IMG/VR virus record: IMGVR_UViG_3300049036_000011
Location: 1 to 22,105 of that record
Reading direction: 5' to 3' (one strand)
DNA from: a virus
DNA length: 22,105 nucleotides
Under the pieces are notes generated by a model that saw only the letters and a list, made by a program, of their open reading frames with translations, did not search any database and had not been told where the DNA came from. Shown piece after piece: positions 8,250 through 14,826 of the stretch. The position numbers were made by a program, and so were the translations under genes. Positions within the stretch are counted from its first letter, which is position 1. The number at the start of each line of letters is the position of its first letter.

Positions 8250-8959
8250 AAGACGGGTTGATCTGCCTTCAGTATTGGGATGGGGACCGGGATAAAGCCA
8301 TGCGCCTCGCGCGGTTCCTCGCCGATCTCGAACCATCAAAGCGCGAGGACGTGGACTTTGCGTTCTTCGCTCGCGCCGACAGTTCGTTCGACGTGGCTAC
8401 CGTCGCCCACGTGGCACGCAAGTTCAACGTTCACACAGCCAAGCCGAGGATTCGCGCGGCTGGACATCCGTATGCGTGCTGGGTTACATTTTTTTCGGTG
8501 CTGGAGTGGGTGCTGGAGGCCCGGCTCAAGGGACGGTCGAGATATAAGTGGGTTCTTTGTTTCGAGCCAGATTGTGTCCCGCTGACCAAGTCATGGATTG
8601 ACGAACTGAAAGAGGAATGGAACCGTTTAAACAAGTATGTGGTGGGGAGCGAAACTTTTCATTGGCAAATGCACTTGAACGGGAATGCGCTTTACTCGGC
8701 GGATGAAAAATTTCTTACATGGTTTGTTCGCGGCCTTACTCTGAACGGCTGCCCGCAACGTGAACCCTACGACATTTATTTGTTCCCGCAGTTCGCGCGC
8801 TGGGGCGTTGGCTACTCCCGCAAAATTTCGAACCGGTGCGGGCAGAAGACGATGGCCCCCGATGAAGCCAAGTGGCTCCGCGAGAAGATGGGTATCGCAT
8901 TGGTTCACGGGGTCAAGGACGACAGCCTTCATCATTGGGCGACTTCGAATTTGAAATGA
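8246..8959 (+). CDS. GT-A-like glycosyltransferase, last gene of the glycan cassette
   Basis: A 237-residue protein starting with ATG overlapping the previous stop. It has a WVLCFEPDCVPLTKSWIDEL segment (about residues 102-121) in which E107-P-D109 takes the place of a DxD motif, a GSETFHWQMHLNGNALYSADEKFL segment of the acceptor-loop type, and KDDSLHHW near the end. These patterns occur in poorly studied GT-A-like enzymes encoded by phages and surface-glycan loci. Asp at both ExD positions is not present, so the metal site is slightly off the classic form. The stop codon lies inside a perfect 24-bp palindrome (8954-8977) that closes the cassette. The substrate is unknown. A GTTTAAAC octamer lies at 8625. 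Confidence 0.65.
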   Translation: MKDGLICLQYWDGDRDKAMRLARFLADLEPSKREDVDFAFFARADSSFDVATVAHVARKFNVHTAKPRIRAAGHPYACWVTFFSVLEWVLEARLKGRSRYKWVLCFEPDCVPLTKSWIDELKEEWNRLNKYVVGSETFHWQMHLNGNALYSADEKFLTWFVRGLTLNGCPQREPYDIYLFPQFARWGVGYSRKISNRCGQKTMAPDEAKWLREKMGIALVHGVKDDSLHHWATSNLK

Positions 8960-8977
8960 CACCAATTGGTGTCATTT
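8954..8977. terminator. 24-bp perfect palindrome at the cassette end
   Basis: A perfect inverted repeat centred on AATT between 8965 and 8966, with half-site AAATGACACCAA, spans the stop codon of the glycosyltransferase. As RNA it would fold into a 10-bp stem with an AAUU loop, ending in UUU, which fits a short terminator. As DNA it is also a good dimer operator. The two readings cannot be separated from sequence alone. Confidence 0.55.
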
Positions 8978-9166
8978 AGCACCTTGTCCGACTTCTGAAT
9001 TAGCAGCACTGTTTCCTTGACGCCTTACTGCGCTCCCCGGCGTCGGGAGCACGGCCTATCCGCTGATGGCCACAGCGACCAAACATAAATCTCTGCCGAG
9101 AGGATCGTTTTCTCGGTGCCGGTTTGAGACCCGGTAATGTAAAGTCTCTGTTAGGAAACTCGGATT
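8978..9166 (+). promoter_or_regulatory. Structured leader of the capsid gene
   Basis: This is the largest non-coding stretch of the window. It holds a partial copy (GCACTGTTT, 9006-9014) of the motif found before the portal and GNAT-like genes. It also holds the stem GCTCCC/GGGAGC (9032-9050), a mutually exclusive stem GACGCC/GGCGTC (9019-9044), the stem CCGAGA/TCTCGG (9096-9116) and a weak CCGG/CCGG pair (9119-9134). AGGA lies 11-14 nt before the ATG. I see no convincing -35/-10 pair. Probably a promoter and 5' leader that raises capsid expression. Confidence 0.5.
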
Positions 9167-10450
9167 ATGGCAGAATTTTGTGATGATCCCTCAGATATCA
9201 GTGATATCGCTACGAGGGACACCGCGCGCGTCATTGGCTCAATCGCCAAGTCGCTTGCGGCCAACTCCCCTTACTTGAACGTGATCGGCGGCGGGACGTT
9301 CCCGTCCGGCGTCTCCGACACCGTTCGCTCCGTCGTGCAGATGCAGGCTGCTCCCGGTGACTCGCTTGCCCTGCCTACGTTCCTTTGTGACGTGGACATG
9401 TGCGGTCAGACCGGTCATCAAGACCTGACTGACACCATCGAGTTTACGACCAAGCTGGAATCGTTCCGTGGTCGTGGCCCGAACATCTGCGTGAAGAAAG
9501 GCTATTCGGCCTTCAAAGGCAGCTATTCGATGGCTGAAGACAGCTTGAAGAAGCTGATCACCCAGTATGTGAACGCTGACGTTCGCGCTCAGTTGTATCT
9601 GCGCTCGGCGTCGAAGTTCACCGCCAACCACAACTACGACTTCAACTCGTTGTTTACCGGTGGCTCCGAGACTGATCTCGGCGTCAAGTTCGCTCCGCTG
9701 CTCCCGACCGGCCCGATGACCTTCAAGGCGCTCCACTATCTGGCGCGCTACCTGAAGGAGACTCTTTTCGCCGACTGGTATACTAGCGCGGGCTCCATGC
9801 CTCACTTCCGCTTCATCGGTGGTAGCGATCAGATCGAATACTACCGCTCCGAAGTCGGTGTGCAGAACGTCATGACTGCTCTCACGCAGGGCGGTTACAA
9901 ACTCGGCGAAACGGCGCTCACGGCCTATGGCTTCGAGCAGTCCCCGGCGTATCGCGGCATCGCTTTCGGTGTCGATCAGCGCCCGCTGCGTTTCAACGCG
10001 TTCGACGGTGCCGGGCTCCCGGTCCTGTTGAACCCTGTGACGATTGTTACCAACGCGTCCAAAGGCACTGCCTACGCGAAGGCCAATCCGACGTGGCTCG
10101 ACGCCAACTACGAAATCGGCACGTTCATTGCCGAAGGCTCGTTCGAACGTCAGGTTCCCGAGAAGTATGTCGGCGAAGGCAGCTTCAAGTTCGCCCCGCA
10201 GTTGCACATGGGTGAACTGGAATGGCATTACCTGAAGGACAACCACTGTAACCAGTGGGGTGACTTCGGCTGGCACAAATACCAGATCACGCGCGCTTAC
10301 AAGCCGCTCCGTCCGCAGCACATCATCCACATCGCCTACAAGCGTTGTAAGACCGACCTCGGTCTGGTGGAGTGCCCGACTGAGCCGGTGCAGTCCAGCT
10401 ACACTGGTGCTGACAGCTACACCACCGTTGGTGTGACCTGCGAAGAATAA
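9167..10450 (+). CDS. Probable major capsid protein
   Basis: A 427-residue protein proposed as the main shell subunit. The reasons are position (scaffold, cassette, then this gene), length typical for HK97-fold capsid proteins, its own structured leader, and a terminator-like hairpin set after it, as expected for the most expressed virion gene. Codon use looks biased toward C-ending codons compared with its neighbours, another sign of high expression. The N-terminal 60 residues are polar and may be a flexible arm. It has eight Cys residues (including 5, 74, 79 and 108, with the rest in the C-terminal region), many for a capsid protein. No motif identifies the fold directly, so the call rests on context. 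Confidence 0.75.
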   Translation: MAEFCDDPSDISDIATRDTARVIGSIAKSLAANSPYLNVIGGGTFPSGVSDTVRSVVQMQAAPGDSLALPTFLCDVDMCGQTGHQDLTDTIEFTTKLESFRGRGPNICVKKGYSAFKGSYSMAEDSLKKLITQYVNADVRAQLYLRSASKFTANHNYDFNSLFTGGSETDLGVKFAPLLPTGPMTFKALHYLARYLKETLFADWYTSAGSMPHFRFIGGSDQIEYYRSEVGVQNVMTALTQGGYKLGETALTAYGFEQSPAYRGIAFGVDQRPLRFNAFDGAGLPVLLNPVTIVTNASKGTAYAKANPTWLDANYEIGTFIAEGSFERQVPEKYVGEGSFKFAPQLHMGELEWHYLKDNHCNQWGDFGWHKYQITRAYKPLRPQHIIHIAYKRCKTDLGLVECPTEPVQSSYTGADSYTTVGVTCEE

Positions 10451-10464
10451 CTCGGGAAACCGAG
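10451..10464 (+). promoter_or_regulatory. Hairpin 1 after capsid gene (GAAA tetraloop)
   Basis: CTCGG-GAAA-CCGAG starts directly after the capsid TAA stop. The 5-bp stem is capped by a stable GNRA-type loop. It is the first of three consecutive hairpins and probably protects the 3' end of the capsid message or acts as a processing site. Confidence 0.5.
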
Positions 10465-10466
10465 TA

Positions 10467-10486
10467 TCGTCAAGGGTAGGTGACGA
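10467..10486 (+). promoter_or_regulatory. Hairpin 2 after capsid gene
   Basis: TCGTCA pairs with TGACGA around an 8-nt loop (AGGGTAGG), starting 2 nt after the first hairpin. The loop is purine-rich and Shine-Dalgarno-like, though no start codon follows it closely. Confidence 0.4.
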
Positions 10487-10492
10487 AAACAG

Positions 10493-10528
10493 AGCCGGGC
10501 GGGGGCGAGTAACCTTCGCCCGGCTTTT
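10493..10528 (+). terminator. Terminator-like hairpin after capsid gene
   Basis: AGCCGGGCG pairs with CGCCCGGCT (9 bp), and the right arm runs into TTTT. An alternative inner pairing GGGCGA/TCGCCC shares the same region. This is the best factor-independent terminator candidate in the window. It lies 6 nt before the next ATG (10535), so some read-through would be needed unless that gene has its own promoter. Confidence 0.65.
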
Positions 10529-10534
10529 CCTCAA

Positions 10535-10930
10535 ATGGCAAACGAATTTCAGTTCGCAGATACGGAGTGGGAGATCGTTCGTGAGATTCTCGCGAAGTCG
10601 AAAACCGGCTCTGATCATGAGAACGACGGGCGATCCGGCGATTTGCTTACGGACCTATTCGAAAAACTACTCGCCCGTATCAAAACTGGCGCGGATGACG
10701 AGAATGATTCTCGTCCCGGCGACAATGAAGTCGTCACTCTGCGCAAAATTCTCGCGCGGTGGAAAACGGGGGCGGATGACGAGAATGATTTTCGGCCCGG
10801 TGACGGAAAGCATCAGGTGCTCCGAAAGATTTTAGCTCGTAAGAAGGTGGGGGCCGATAATGAAAACGATTTCCAATTCGGCGACTCAGCCTATTCAATC
10901 CTGCGGAAGCTGCTCGCGCGACTTCCCTAA
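10535..10930 (+). CDS. 27-residue tandem-repeat protein
   Basis: A 131-residue protein built almost wholly of repeats with a period of exactly 27 residues: units at 18-44, 45-71, 72-98 and 99-125, with partial copies at each end. The consensus is about ILARxKTGADDENDFRPGD followed by a variable stretch and LRK. The acidic DDEND-type loop alternates with a basic amphipathic helix, which could give a solenoid or a metal-binding loop, but I do not recognise an experimentally known family. Position directly after the capsid gene suggests a decoration or head-fibre protein made in quantity. No Shine-Dalgarno precedes the ATG. Function unknown. Confidence 0.75.
   Translation: MANEFQFADTEWEIVREILAKSKTGSDHENDGRSGDLLTDLFEKLLARIKTGADDENDSRPGDNEVVTLRKILARWKTGADDENDFRPGDGKHQVLRKILARKKVGADNENDFQFGDSAYSILRKLLARLP
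10586..10909 (+). repeat. Four 81-bp tandem repeats (27 codons each)
   Basis: Four in-frame units of 81 bp encode the repeated acidic loop and helix. DNA identity is partial, with divergence in the third codon position and in the variable stretch, so the duplication is not recent. Confidence 0.75.
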
Positions 10931-10931
10931 A

Positions 10932-11159
10932 ATGAGTTTCAAAATGAATCTGTCTGACAAAGCGATGGTTGCCCTCGTGGCAACGAATGGGGTAGTGGCG
11001 TGGGTCCAAAAGATTTGCGCTGCGGTTGAACCGGTTATCGCGCCGTTGATTTCACTCGGCCAACTTGGAATTGCAATCGCCACTATCGTTTGGATTTGCG
11101 TCCGTGTGCGGGGCGTGCGCCTCGACAACAAGATCAAAGAGAAAGAATTGAAGAAGTGA
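10932..11159 (+). CDS. Holin-like small membrane protein
   Basis: A 75-residue protein. ATG 10932 follows the previous stop by one base; an upstream ATG at 10860 would overlap the repeat gene and is less likely. It has a hydrophobic region from about residue 12 to 65 that can form two membrane spans: AMVALVATNGVVAWVQKICAA, and a stronger one in LISLGQLGIAIATIVWICV. The C-terminus is short and strongly charged (RLDNKIKEKELKK). Small size, membrane spans and a charged tail are holin features, and the next gene is spanin-like, which supports a lysis role. No endolysin is visible nearby, so another small membrane protein of the virion module remains possible. Confidence 0.6.
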   Translation: MSFKMNLSDKAMVALVATNGVVAWVQKICAAVEPVIAPLISLGQLGIAIATIVWICVRVRGVRLDNKIKEKELKK

Positions 11160-11893
11160 AGCGTTATCTCCTACTCTTACTCGCCGCGACGTTGATCGCG
11201 GGCTGCTCCACGTTCATCCCGAAGCGGGTGGAATTGGGACAGGACAAGGTCCAGAAGTTTCCGCAGCCGACAGAGAAGCGAAAGGAAGCTGAGCGGCAGG
11301 CGGTGTTGTTGGCCGCGCAAAAAGCTCGTGAAGCGGAACGCATCGCGGCACTGGAGGGCAGCGCGGCGGAAAAGCCCGCTGGGGAAGCGGCGTCGCTGGC
11401 CGAGTCGGTCAGCCTGAGTCTCGGTCCTCCAAAAAACCCATGGAGTGGTGAAGTTGAAGTGCTGCGGCTGCAAGTTGCGCGTCTGACGGCGGAACATAAT
11501 TTGATGCTCGCCAAGTTCGCTAAGGAGAACGACAAGAACGAAGGTAAGAAGATCGAGGGCACTGGTTGGCTTTCGGTGCCGTATTTTGTTTGGACTGGTG
11601 GGGCTTTGCTGTTGATTTTTTTCGGGTTCATCGTGCTGAAGGTGGCGTTGAGCTTTGTCTCTATGGCGAACCCCGGGGTGGCGGTTGGGATGAGGGTCGC
11701 CAAAGTTGGCGGGCGGGCCGTGTCACGAGCTTTCTCTGAAGTGCTCGAAGGCGGGGAAGCGTTTAAACGTCGAGTGCAGGAAAAGCTGCCGGACGTGTCC
11801 GAGCAGGTTCTCGAATTGTTTCGGGAAATGCAGGAACGTCGCCAGTCAACCGAGACTCAAAAAATGATTAAGGAGTTGACGGAAAAGGTATGA
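11156..11893 (+). CDS. Lipoprotein with internal membrane span (unimolecular spanin-like)
   Basis: A 245-residue protein with GTG start overlapping the holin-like stop as GTGA. The N-terminus is a lipoprotein signal peptide with lipobox LIAGC and lipidated Cys17. Residues about 40-130 are helical and charged, probably coiled coil. A strong membrane span lies at about 144-170 (VWTGGALLLIFFGFIVLKV). An 75-residue helical, charged tail follows. Lipid anchor, periplasmic coiled coil and C-terminal transmembrane segment are the layout of unimolecular spanins, which fuse outer and inner membranes at lysis. The long tail past the span, predicted cytoplasmic, is unusual for them, so an anchored virion or entry protein cannot be excluded. 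A GTTTAAAC octamer lies at 11761. Confidence 0.65.
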   Translation: MKRYLLLLLAATLIAGCSTFIPKRVELGQDKVQKFPQPTEKRKEAERQAVLLAAQKAREAERIAALEGSAAEKPAGEAASLAESVSLSLGPPKNPWSGEVEVLRLQVARLTAEHNLMLAKFAKENDKNEGKKIEGTGWLSVPYFVWTGGALLLIFFGFIVLKVALSFVSMANPGVAVGMRVAKVGGRAVSRAFSEVLEGGEAFKRRVQEKLPDVSEQVLELFREMQERRQSTETQKMIKELTEKV

Positions 11894-12930
11894 GTTGCGG
11901 ATGCAATACAGATACGGCGACGTGCGGCAATCCCTGCGCCACGTCGGAAACGAACACGGCGGCGTGCGAATCGCTCCCAAGTCAGATCGAGAATTTTACG
12001 GCGCAGTTCTTTGGAGTTGTCGTCAAGTCTGAAGTGGATGGCGAGGTTGTGTGGACGCTGCCGTGCAATCTGGAAACCGGACTGGAGAATAACCCTCGCG
12101 CTGAGGACGAAGGGCTGGCGTGCTATTTTCTTCGGCTTTTTCGGGATGGTATCCTCGGTTTGACGGGTCCGCAAGGTGAGACCGGAGCGGACGGCACAAA
12201 TGGTCGTAACGCATACACGGTTACGCTTCAGTCGTTCACCCAGCCGACGCTGGGCTCGCCGACTGTTACTGTTCAGACGCAATACAATCCGGCGATTTTG
12301 GAGAACAGCTATATCTTCATCGCTACCTCGGGTTGGTATCACGTGGACGCGACTGATACTTCGGGAACGTTGTTCCTGACACTGGTCAAGGAAGTAACGG
12401 GCGCGAGTGGCACAATTACGGCGGGCAAGCTCGTGGTGCCGTCCGGGTTCCCCGGCGTCAGCGTTACGGGACCGACAGGCCCTCAAGGTCCACAGGGGCC
12501 GCAAGGTCCGGCTGGGGCTTCCCTAACGGAAGACAATGCATTTTTCTTTGCGACTGTGGGTGTGGATTTCAATCTCCCGCTTCTTTATGCGGCAGTTGAT
12601 TATACCAATTCGACCCCGCAAATTCTTCTCCCCACGGCAGGCATCTATAAAGTGACTGCGGTTGTGGGGCTTATTGGCTTGGCGAGCGTCGCTATAACCG
12701 ACACTGTTTCCCTGAAACTTCGGAACACGTCCAATGCGTCGGACGTGAGTGGTTCTGAGGTTGAAGTAAACGATTTCGCTGAAGACAGCGTGAAACAATT
12801 GGTGATCGATGTGTTTGTGACGACTGACGGGGCCAACCAAACGATTGCGCTGTTCGGCAAGTGCGCGACGGCAGATCGGGTTGCGGCCCGGGCTCTCAAA
12901 ACCACGATTACCGCGATTAGGATTGAATGA
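11890..12930 (+). CDS. Collagen-like fibre protein
   Basis: A 346-residue protein starting at an ATG that overlaps the previous stop, with GGAAAAGG upstream as a possible ribosome site. The N-terminus is Cys-rich (CGC at residues 3-5, C12, C16, C26). Two short Gly-X-Y collagen-like stretches occur: GLTGPQGETGADGTNGRN at about 90-107, and [18 protein letters not shown] at about 195-212. After each comes a beta-rich domain; the last (about 220-346), with LPTAGIYKVTAVVGLIGLASV, resembles C1q/TNF-like jelly rolls found at fibre tips. Such proteins trimerise through the collagen repeats. It is probably a tail or head fibre that touches the host or particles around it. Confidence 0.8.
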   Translation: MSCGCNTDTATCGNPCATSETNTAACESLPSQIENFTAQFFGVVVKSEVDGEVVWTLPCNLETGLENNPRAEDEGLACYFLRLFRDGILGLTGPQGETGADGTNGRNAYTVTLQSFTQPTLGSPTVTVQTQYNPAILENSYIFIATSGWYHVDATDTSGTLFLTLVKEVTGASGTITAGKLVVPSGFPGVSVTGPTGPQGPQGPQGPAGASLTEDNAFFFATVGVDFNLPLLYAAVDYTNSTPQILLPTAGIYKVTAVVGLIGLASVAITDTVSLKLRNTSNASDVSGSEVEVNDFAEDSVKQLVIDVFVTTDGANQTIALFGKCATADRVAARALKTTITAIRIE

Positions 12931-13283
12931 GTCGGGGCGGTTTTTCTCCCGTAACCACGGCAGCGTCCGGCGAAAGCCATGCGTCGATTACGCAGTCTCG
13001 TAACGGCGGGGTAAACACCCCCGCCATTACAGCAGCGTCCGGCGAGAGCCGTTCATCGGTCAAGCAGCATCGTAATGGGGGTATAACGGTTCCTGTCGTG
13101 GCTGCGGAAGCGGTTTGTGACCGCCCCGATGGCGGGGACAAGACGGCCTTGGCTCCGGGGTATGCTCTCGAAGTTGCCAATCCGCCTTCCCCGGGATTAG
13201 ACGCTTCCTGTTTGTGGCAGGACGACAACGGAATCATCGTTCAGGAAAACGATGGTGACACAATTTGTATCGATAACGCGTGA
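12927..13283 (+). CDS. Small repeat protein of unknown function
   Basis: A 118-residue protein translated from an ATG overlapping the previous stop, with AGGA 4 nt upstream. Residues 11-58 are two copies of a 24-residue unit beginning TAASGES and continuing with an RNGG motif. The DNA of the two copies (12957-13028 and 13029-13100) is still similar, so the duplication is moderately recent. The C-terminal half ([24 protein letters not shown]) looks beta-rich with two Cys. It sits between two collagen-like fibre genes and is joined to both by stop/start overlaps, so it probably belongs to the same fibre. I do not recognise it. Confidence 0.65.
   Translation: MSRGGFSPVTTAASGESHASITQSRNGGVNTPAITAASGESRSSVKQHRNGGITVPVVAAEAVCDRPDGGDKTALAPGYALEVANPPSPGLDASCLWQDDNGIIVQENDGDTICIDNA
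12957..13100 (+). repeat. Two 72-bp tandem repeats
   Basis: Two in-frame 72-bp units, each starting near GCAGCGTCCGGCGA, encode the 24-residue repeat of the small fibre-cluster protein. Confidence 0.7.
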
Positions 13284-14449
13284 GAACGAGTAGTATTCCA
13301 GTTTTTTTGGACCCCGGTTTGCCGACTGGGTATGGTGTCGCGACCGTCGAAATTTCGCCGGGCGTTTTTCGTCTTCGACTTGTCCCGTTGGAAAATTTGA
13401 AGGGGGACACGGGGGATGCGGGGCCGACTGGCGCGACCGGCGCGACTGGACCGCAGGGTCCGGCTGGTGCAACTGGTCCGGCTGGTGCGACCGGCGCGAC
13501 TGGTGCGACTGGTGCAACTGGTGCGACCGGTCCGCAAGGTGCAACTGGCCCGGCTGGTGCGACCGGTGCGACCGGTGCAACGGGAGCAACTGGTGCGGCG
13601 GGATCAGTATGGCGTGAAGGAACGGGGGCTCCGTCAAACGGCCTTGGGGTGGATGGGGATTTTTATCTCGAAGACGTAACAGGCGATGTCTATCAAAAAG
13701 CCGCAGGCACGTATTCCGTAGTTGCTAACATTAAAGGCCCGGCTGGGTCGAATGGAACAGCAACGGTGTGGCGAGAAGGAACTGGTGTGCCTTCTAATGG
13801 GCTCGGGATAAATGGTGATTTTTATCTTGACGATGCGACCGGAGATGTCTACCAGAAAGCGTCGGGGACTTATTCTGTCGTTGCCAACATAAAAGGTCCG
13901 ACTGGAGCGACCGGCGCAGCCGGTGCTGATGGCGCTGATGGCGCGGACGGCGCGGATGGAGTAAACGGTGCTGACGGGTCAGTATGGCGCGAAGGAACTG
14001 GTGTGCCTTCGAATGGACTCGGGGTCAATGGGGATTTTTATCTCGAAGATGTGACCGGGGATGTCTACCAGAAAGCAGCCGGAGTGTATTCGGTTGTGGC
14101 GAACATCAAAGGTCCAACTGGTGCTACGGGTCCAGAGGGTTCGTATTCGCACTCAGTTCTGACGTATAGCGCAACGACCAACATCGATTTTGACGGGGAC
14201 GACTATCGGTCTTTAACGCTTGCGGGCAACGTCACTTTTACTACTTCGAACAGGGGTGCCCCCAAATCGATTACTATACGTATTATCGGCGATGGATCGT
14301 TGCGCACTTTGACGTTCCCGGCTGGATGGACTTTTTTGGGCGACGGTGCCCCGGTTTCACTCGCCGCTAATAAGGATGCGGTTCTGTCGGTAACGTGTTT
14401 CGGTTCGGCGGATTCGGACATTGTCGCGGCATACGCAGTCGAGCCATGA
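13280..14449 (+). CDS. Collagen-like tail fibre with three repeated modules
   Basis: A 389-residue fibre protein with GTG start overlapping the previous stop as GTGA. After a 40-residue N-terminal region come 22 Gly-X-Y triplets (residues 42-107, mostly GAT). Three near-identical 45-residue modules follow (110-154, 163-207, 235-279; start VWREGTG, end NIKGP), with a second collagen run rich in GAD (208-234) between the last two and three more triplets after the third. The C-terminal 110 residues ([21 protein letters not shown] and [20 protein letters not shown]) are a beta-structured tip domain seen in many phage fibres. It probably forms a trimeric receptor-side fibre. The tip is followed at once by the next fibre gene, again with ATGA overlap. 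Confidence 0.85.
   Translation: MRTSSIPVFLDPGLPTGYGVATVEISPGVFRLRLVPLENLKGDTGDAGPTGATGATGPQGPAGATGPAGATGATGATGATGATGPQGATGPAGATGATGATGATGAAGSVWREGTGAPSNGLGVDGDFYLEDVTGDVYQKAAGTYSVVANIKGPAGSNGTATVWREGTGVPSNGLGINGDFYLDDATGDVYQKASGTYSVVANIKGPTGATGAAGADGADGADGADGVNGADGSVWREGTGVPSNGLGVNGDFYLEDVTGDVYQKAAGVYSVVANIKGPTGATGPEGSYSHSVLTYSATTNIDFDGDDYRSLTLAGNVTFTTSNRGAPKSITIRIIGDGSLRTLTFPAGWTFLGDGAPVSLAANKDAVLSVTCFGSADSDIVAAYAVEP
13403..13600 (+). repeat. Collagen-coding 9-bp tandem repeat tract
   Basis: The tract encodes 22 Gly-X-Y triplets, chiefly variations of GGTGCGACT. The near-perfect 9-bp periodicity makes it prone to slippage, so the fibre length may vary between isolates or be misassembled. 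Confidence 0.85.
13607..14116 (+). repeat. Three copies of a 135-bp module
   Basis: Copies at 13607-13741, 13766-13900 and 13982-14116 encode the 45-residue module starting VWREGTG. Copies differ at scattered, mostly silent positions, which suggests duplication followed by purifying selection or gene conversion. Confidence 0.85.
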
Positions 14450-14820
14450 GATCACTTAGCTTACTCGATGCTCCGTTTCTTATCGCGACCCTCGGTGGAA
14501 TCCCCCGCGATGACATGGAGGGGTATTCTGATTTGGTATTTTTGAATGCCCTCAACGGAGGGGCTCGATGGACCGGGGCCTATGCGGCTCGAAATAATTT
14601 TATGGGCGTCCAAGCTGAAGACGACATGGAGTCGTATACGGACGGCGCGGATGTTGATAGTTTAAACGGTGGATCGTCGGGTTGGACTGGGGCATATCAG
14701 ACCGTTGTCAACTATACGGGGCTCAAAGCGCAGGATGACATGGAATCCTACACTGATCTTGCGAATCTTAATGGGCAAAATGGTGGGGTGGGGTGGACTG
14801 CGGCTTACGTGGCGCGGTAA
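14446..14820 (+). CDS. DDMESY-repeat fibre protein, upstream half of a split reading frame
   Basis: A 124-residue protein whose ATG overlaps the previous stop. It contains two full and one partial copies of a 37- to 38-residue unit (22-58, 59-96, 97-124) beginning DDME-Y-D, then LNGxNGG, GWTGAY. This motif recurs in large bacterial and phage surface proteins, often just before a lectin-like jelly-roll domain. The frame ends at TAA 14818-14820, but the next gene continues in the same frame after two codons (N, F), and the stop takes the place of an Asn codon of repeat 1 (ARNNFMGV versus AR-stop-NFMAV). It may therefore be one half of an interrupted longer protein. A GTTTAAAC octamer lies at 14660. 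Confidence 0.7.
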   Translation: MRSLSLLDAPFLIATLGGIPRDDMEGYSDLVFLNALNGGARWTGAYAARNNFMGVQAEDDMESYTDGADVDSLNGGSSGWTGAYQTVVNYTGLKAQDDMESYTDLANLNGQNGGVGWTAAYVAR

Positions 14821-14826
14821 AATTTT

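Noticed and set aside
9017-9022. TTGACG as a sigma-70 -35 box in the capsid leader
   Set aside because: No TATAAT-like -10 is found 16-18 bp downstream; that place is GC-rich and part of a stem.
9239-10618. 459-codon open frame on the - strand opposite the capsid gene
   Set aside because: Codon bias of the capsid gene (C-ending codons) removes antisense stops; the translation has no domain signs and the opposite strand has a good gene.
10860-10931. Upstream ATG for the holin-like gene
   Set aside because: It would overlap the repeat gene by 71 nt and add a polar Cys-rich N-terminus; ATG 10932 follows the stop directly.
13403-13600. Short-period DNA repeats resembling a CRISPR or satellite
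   Set aside because: The 9-bp period is explained by Gly-X-Y codons in a collagen-like fibre gene; no spacers exist.
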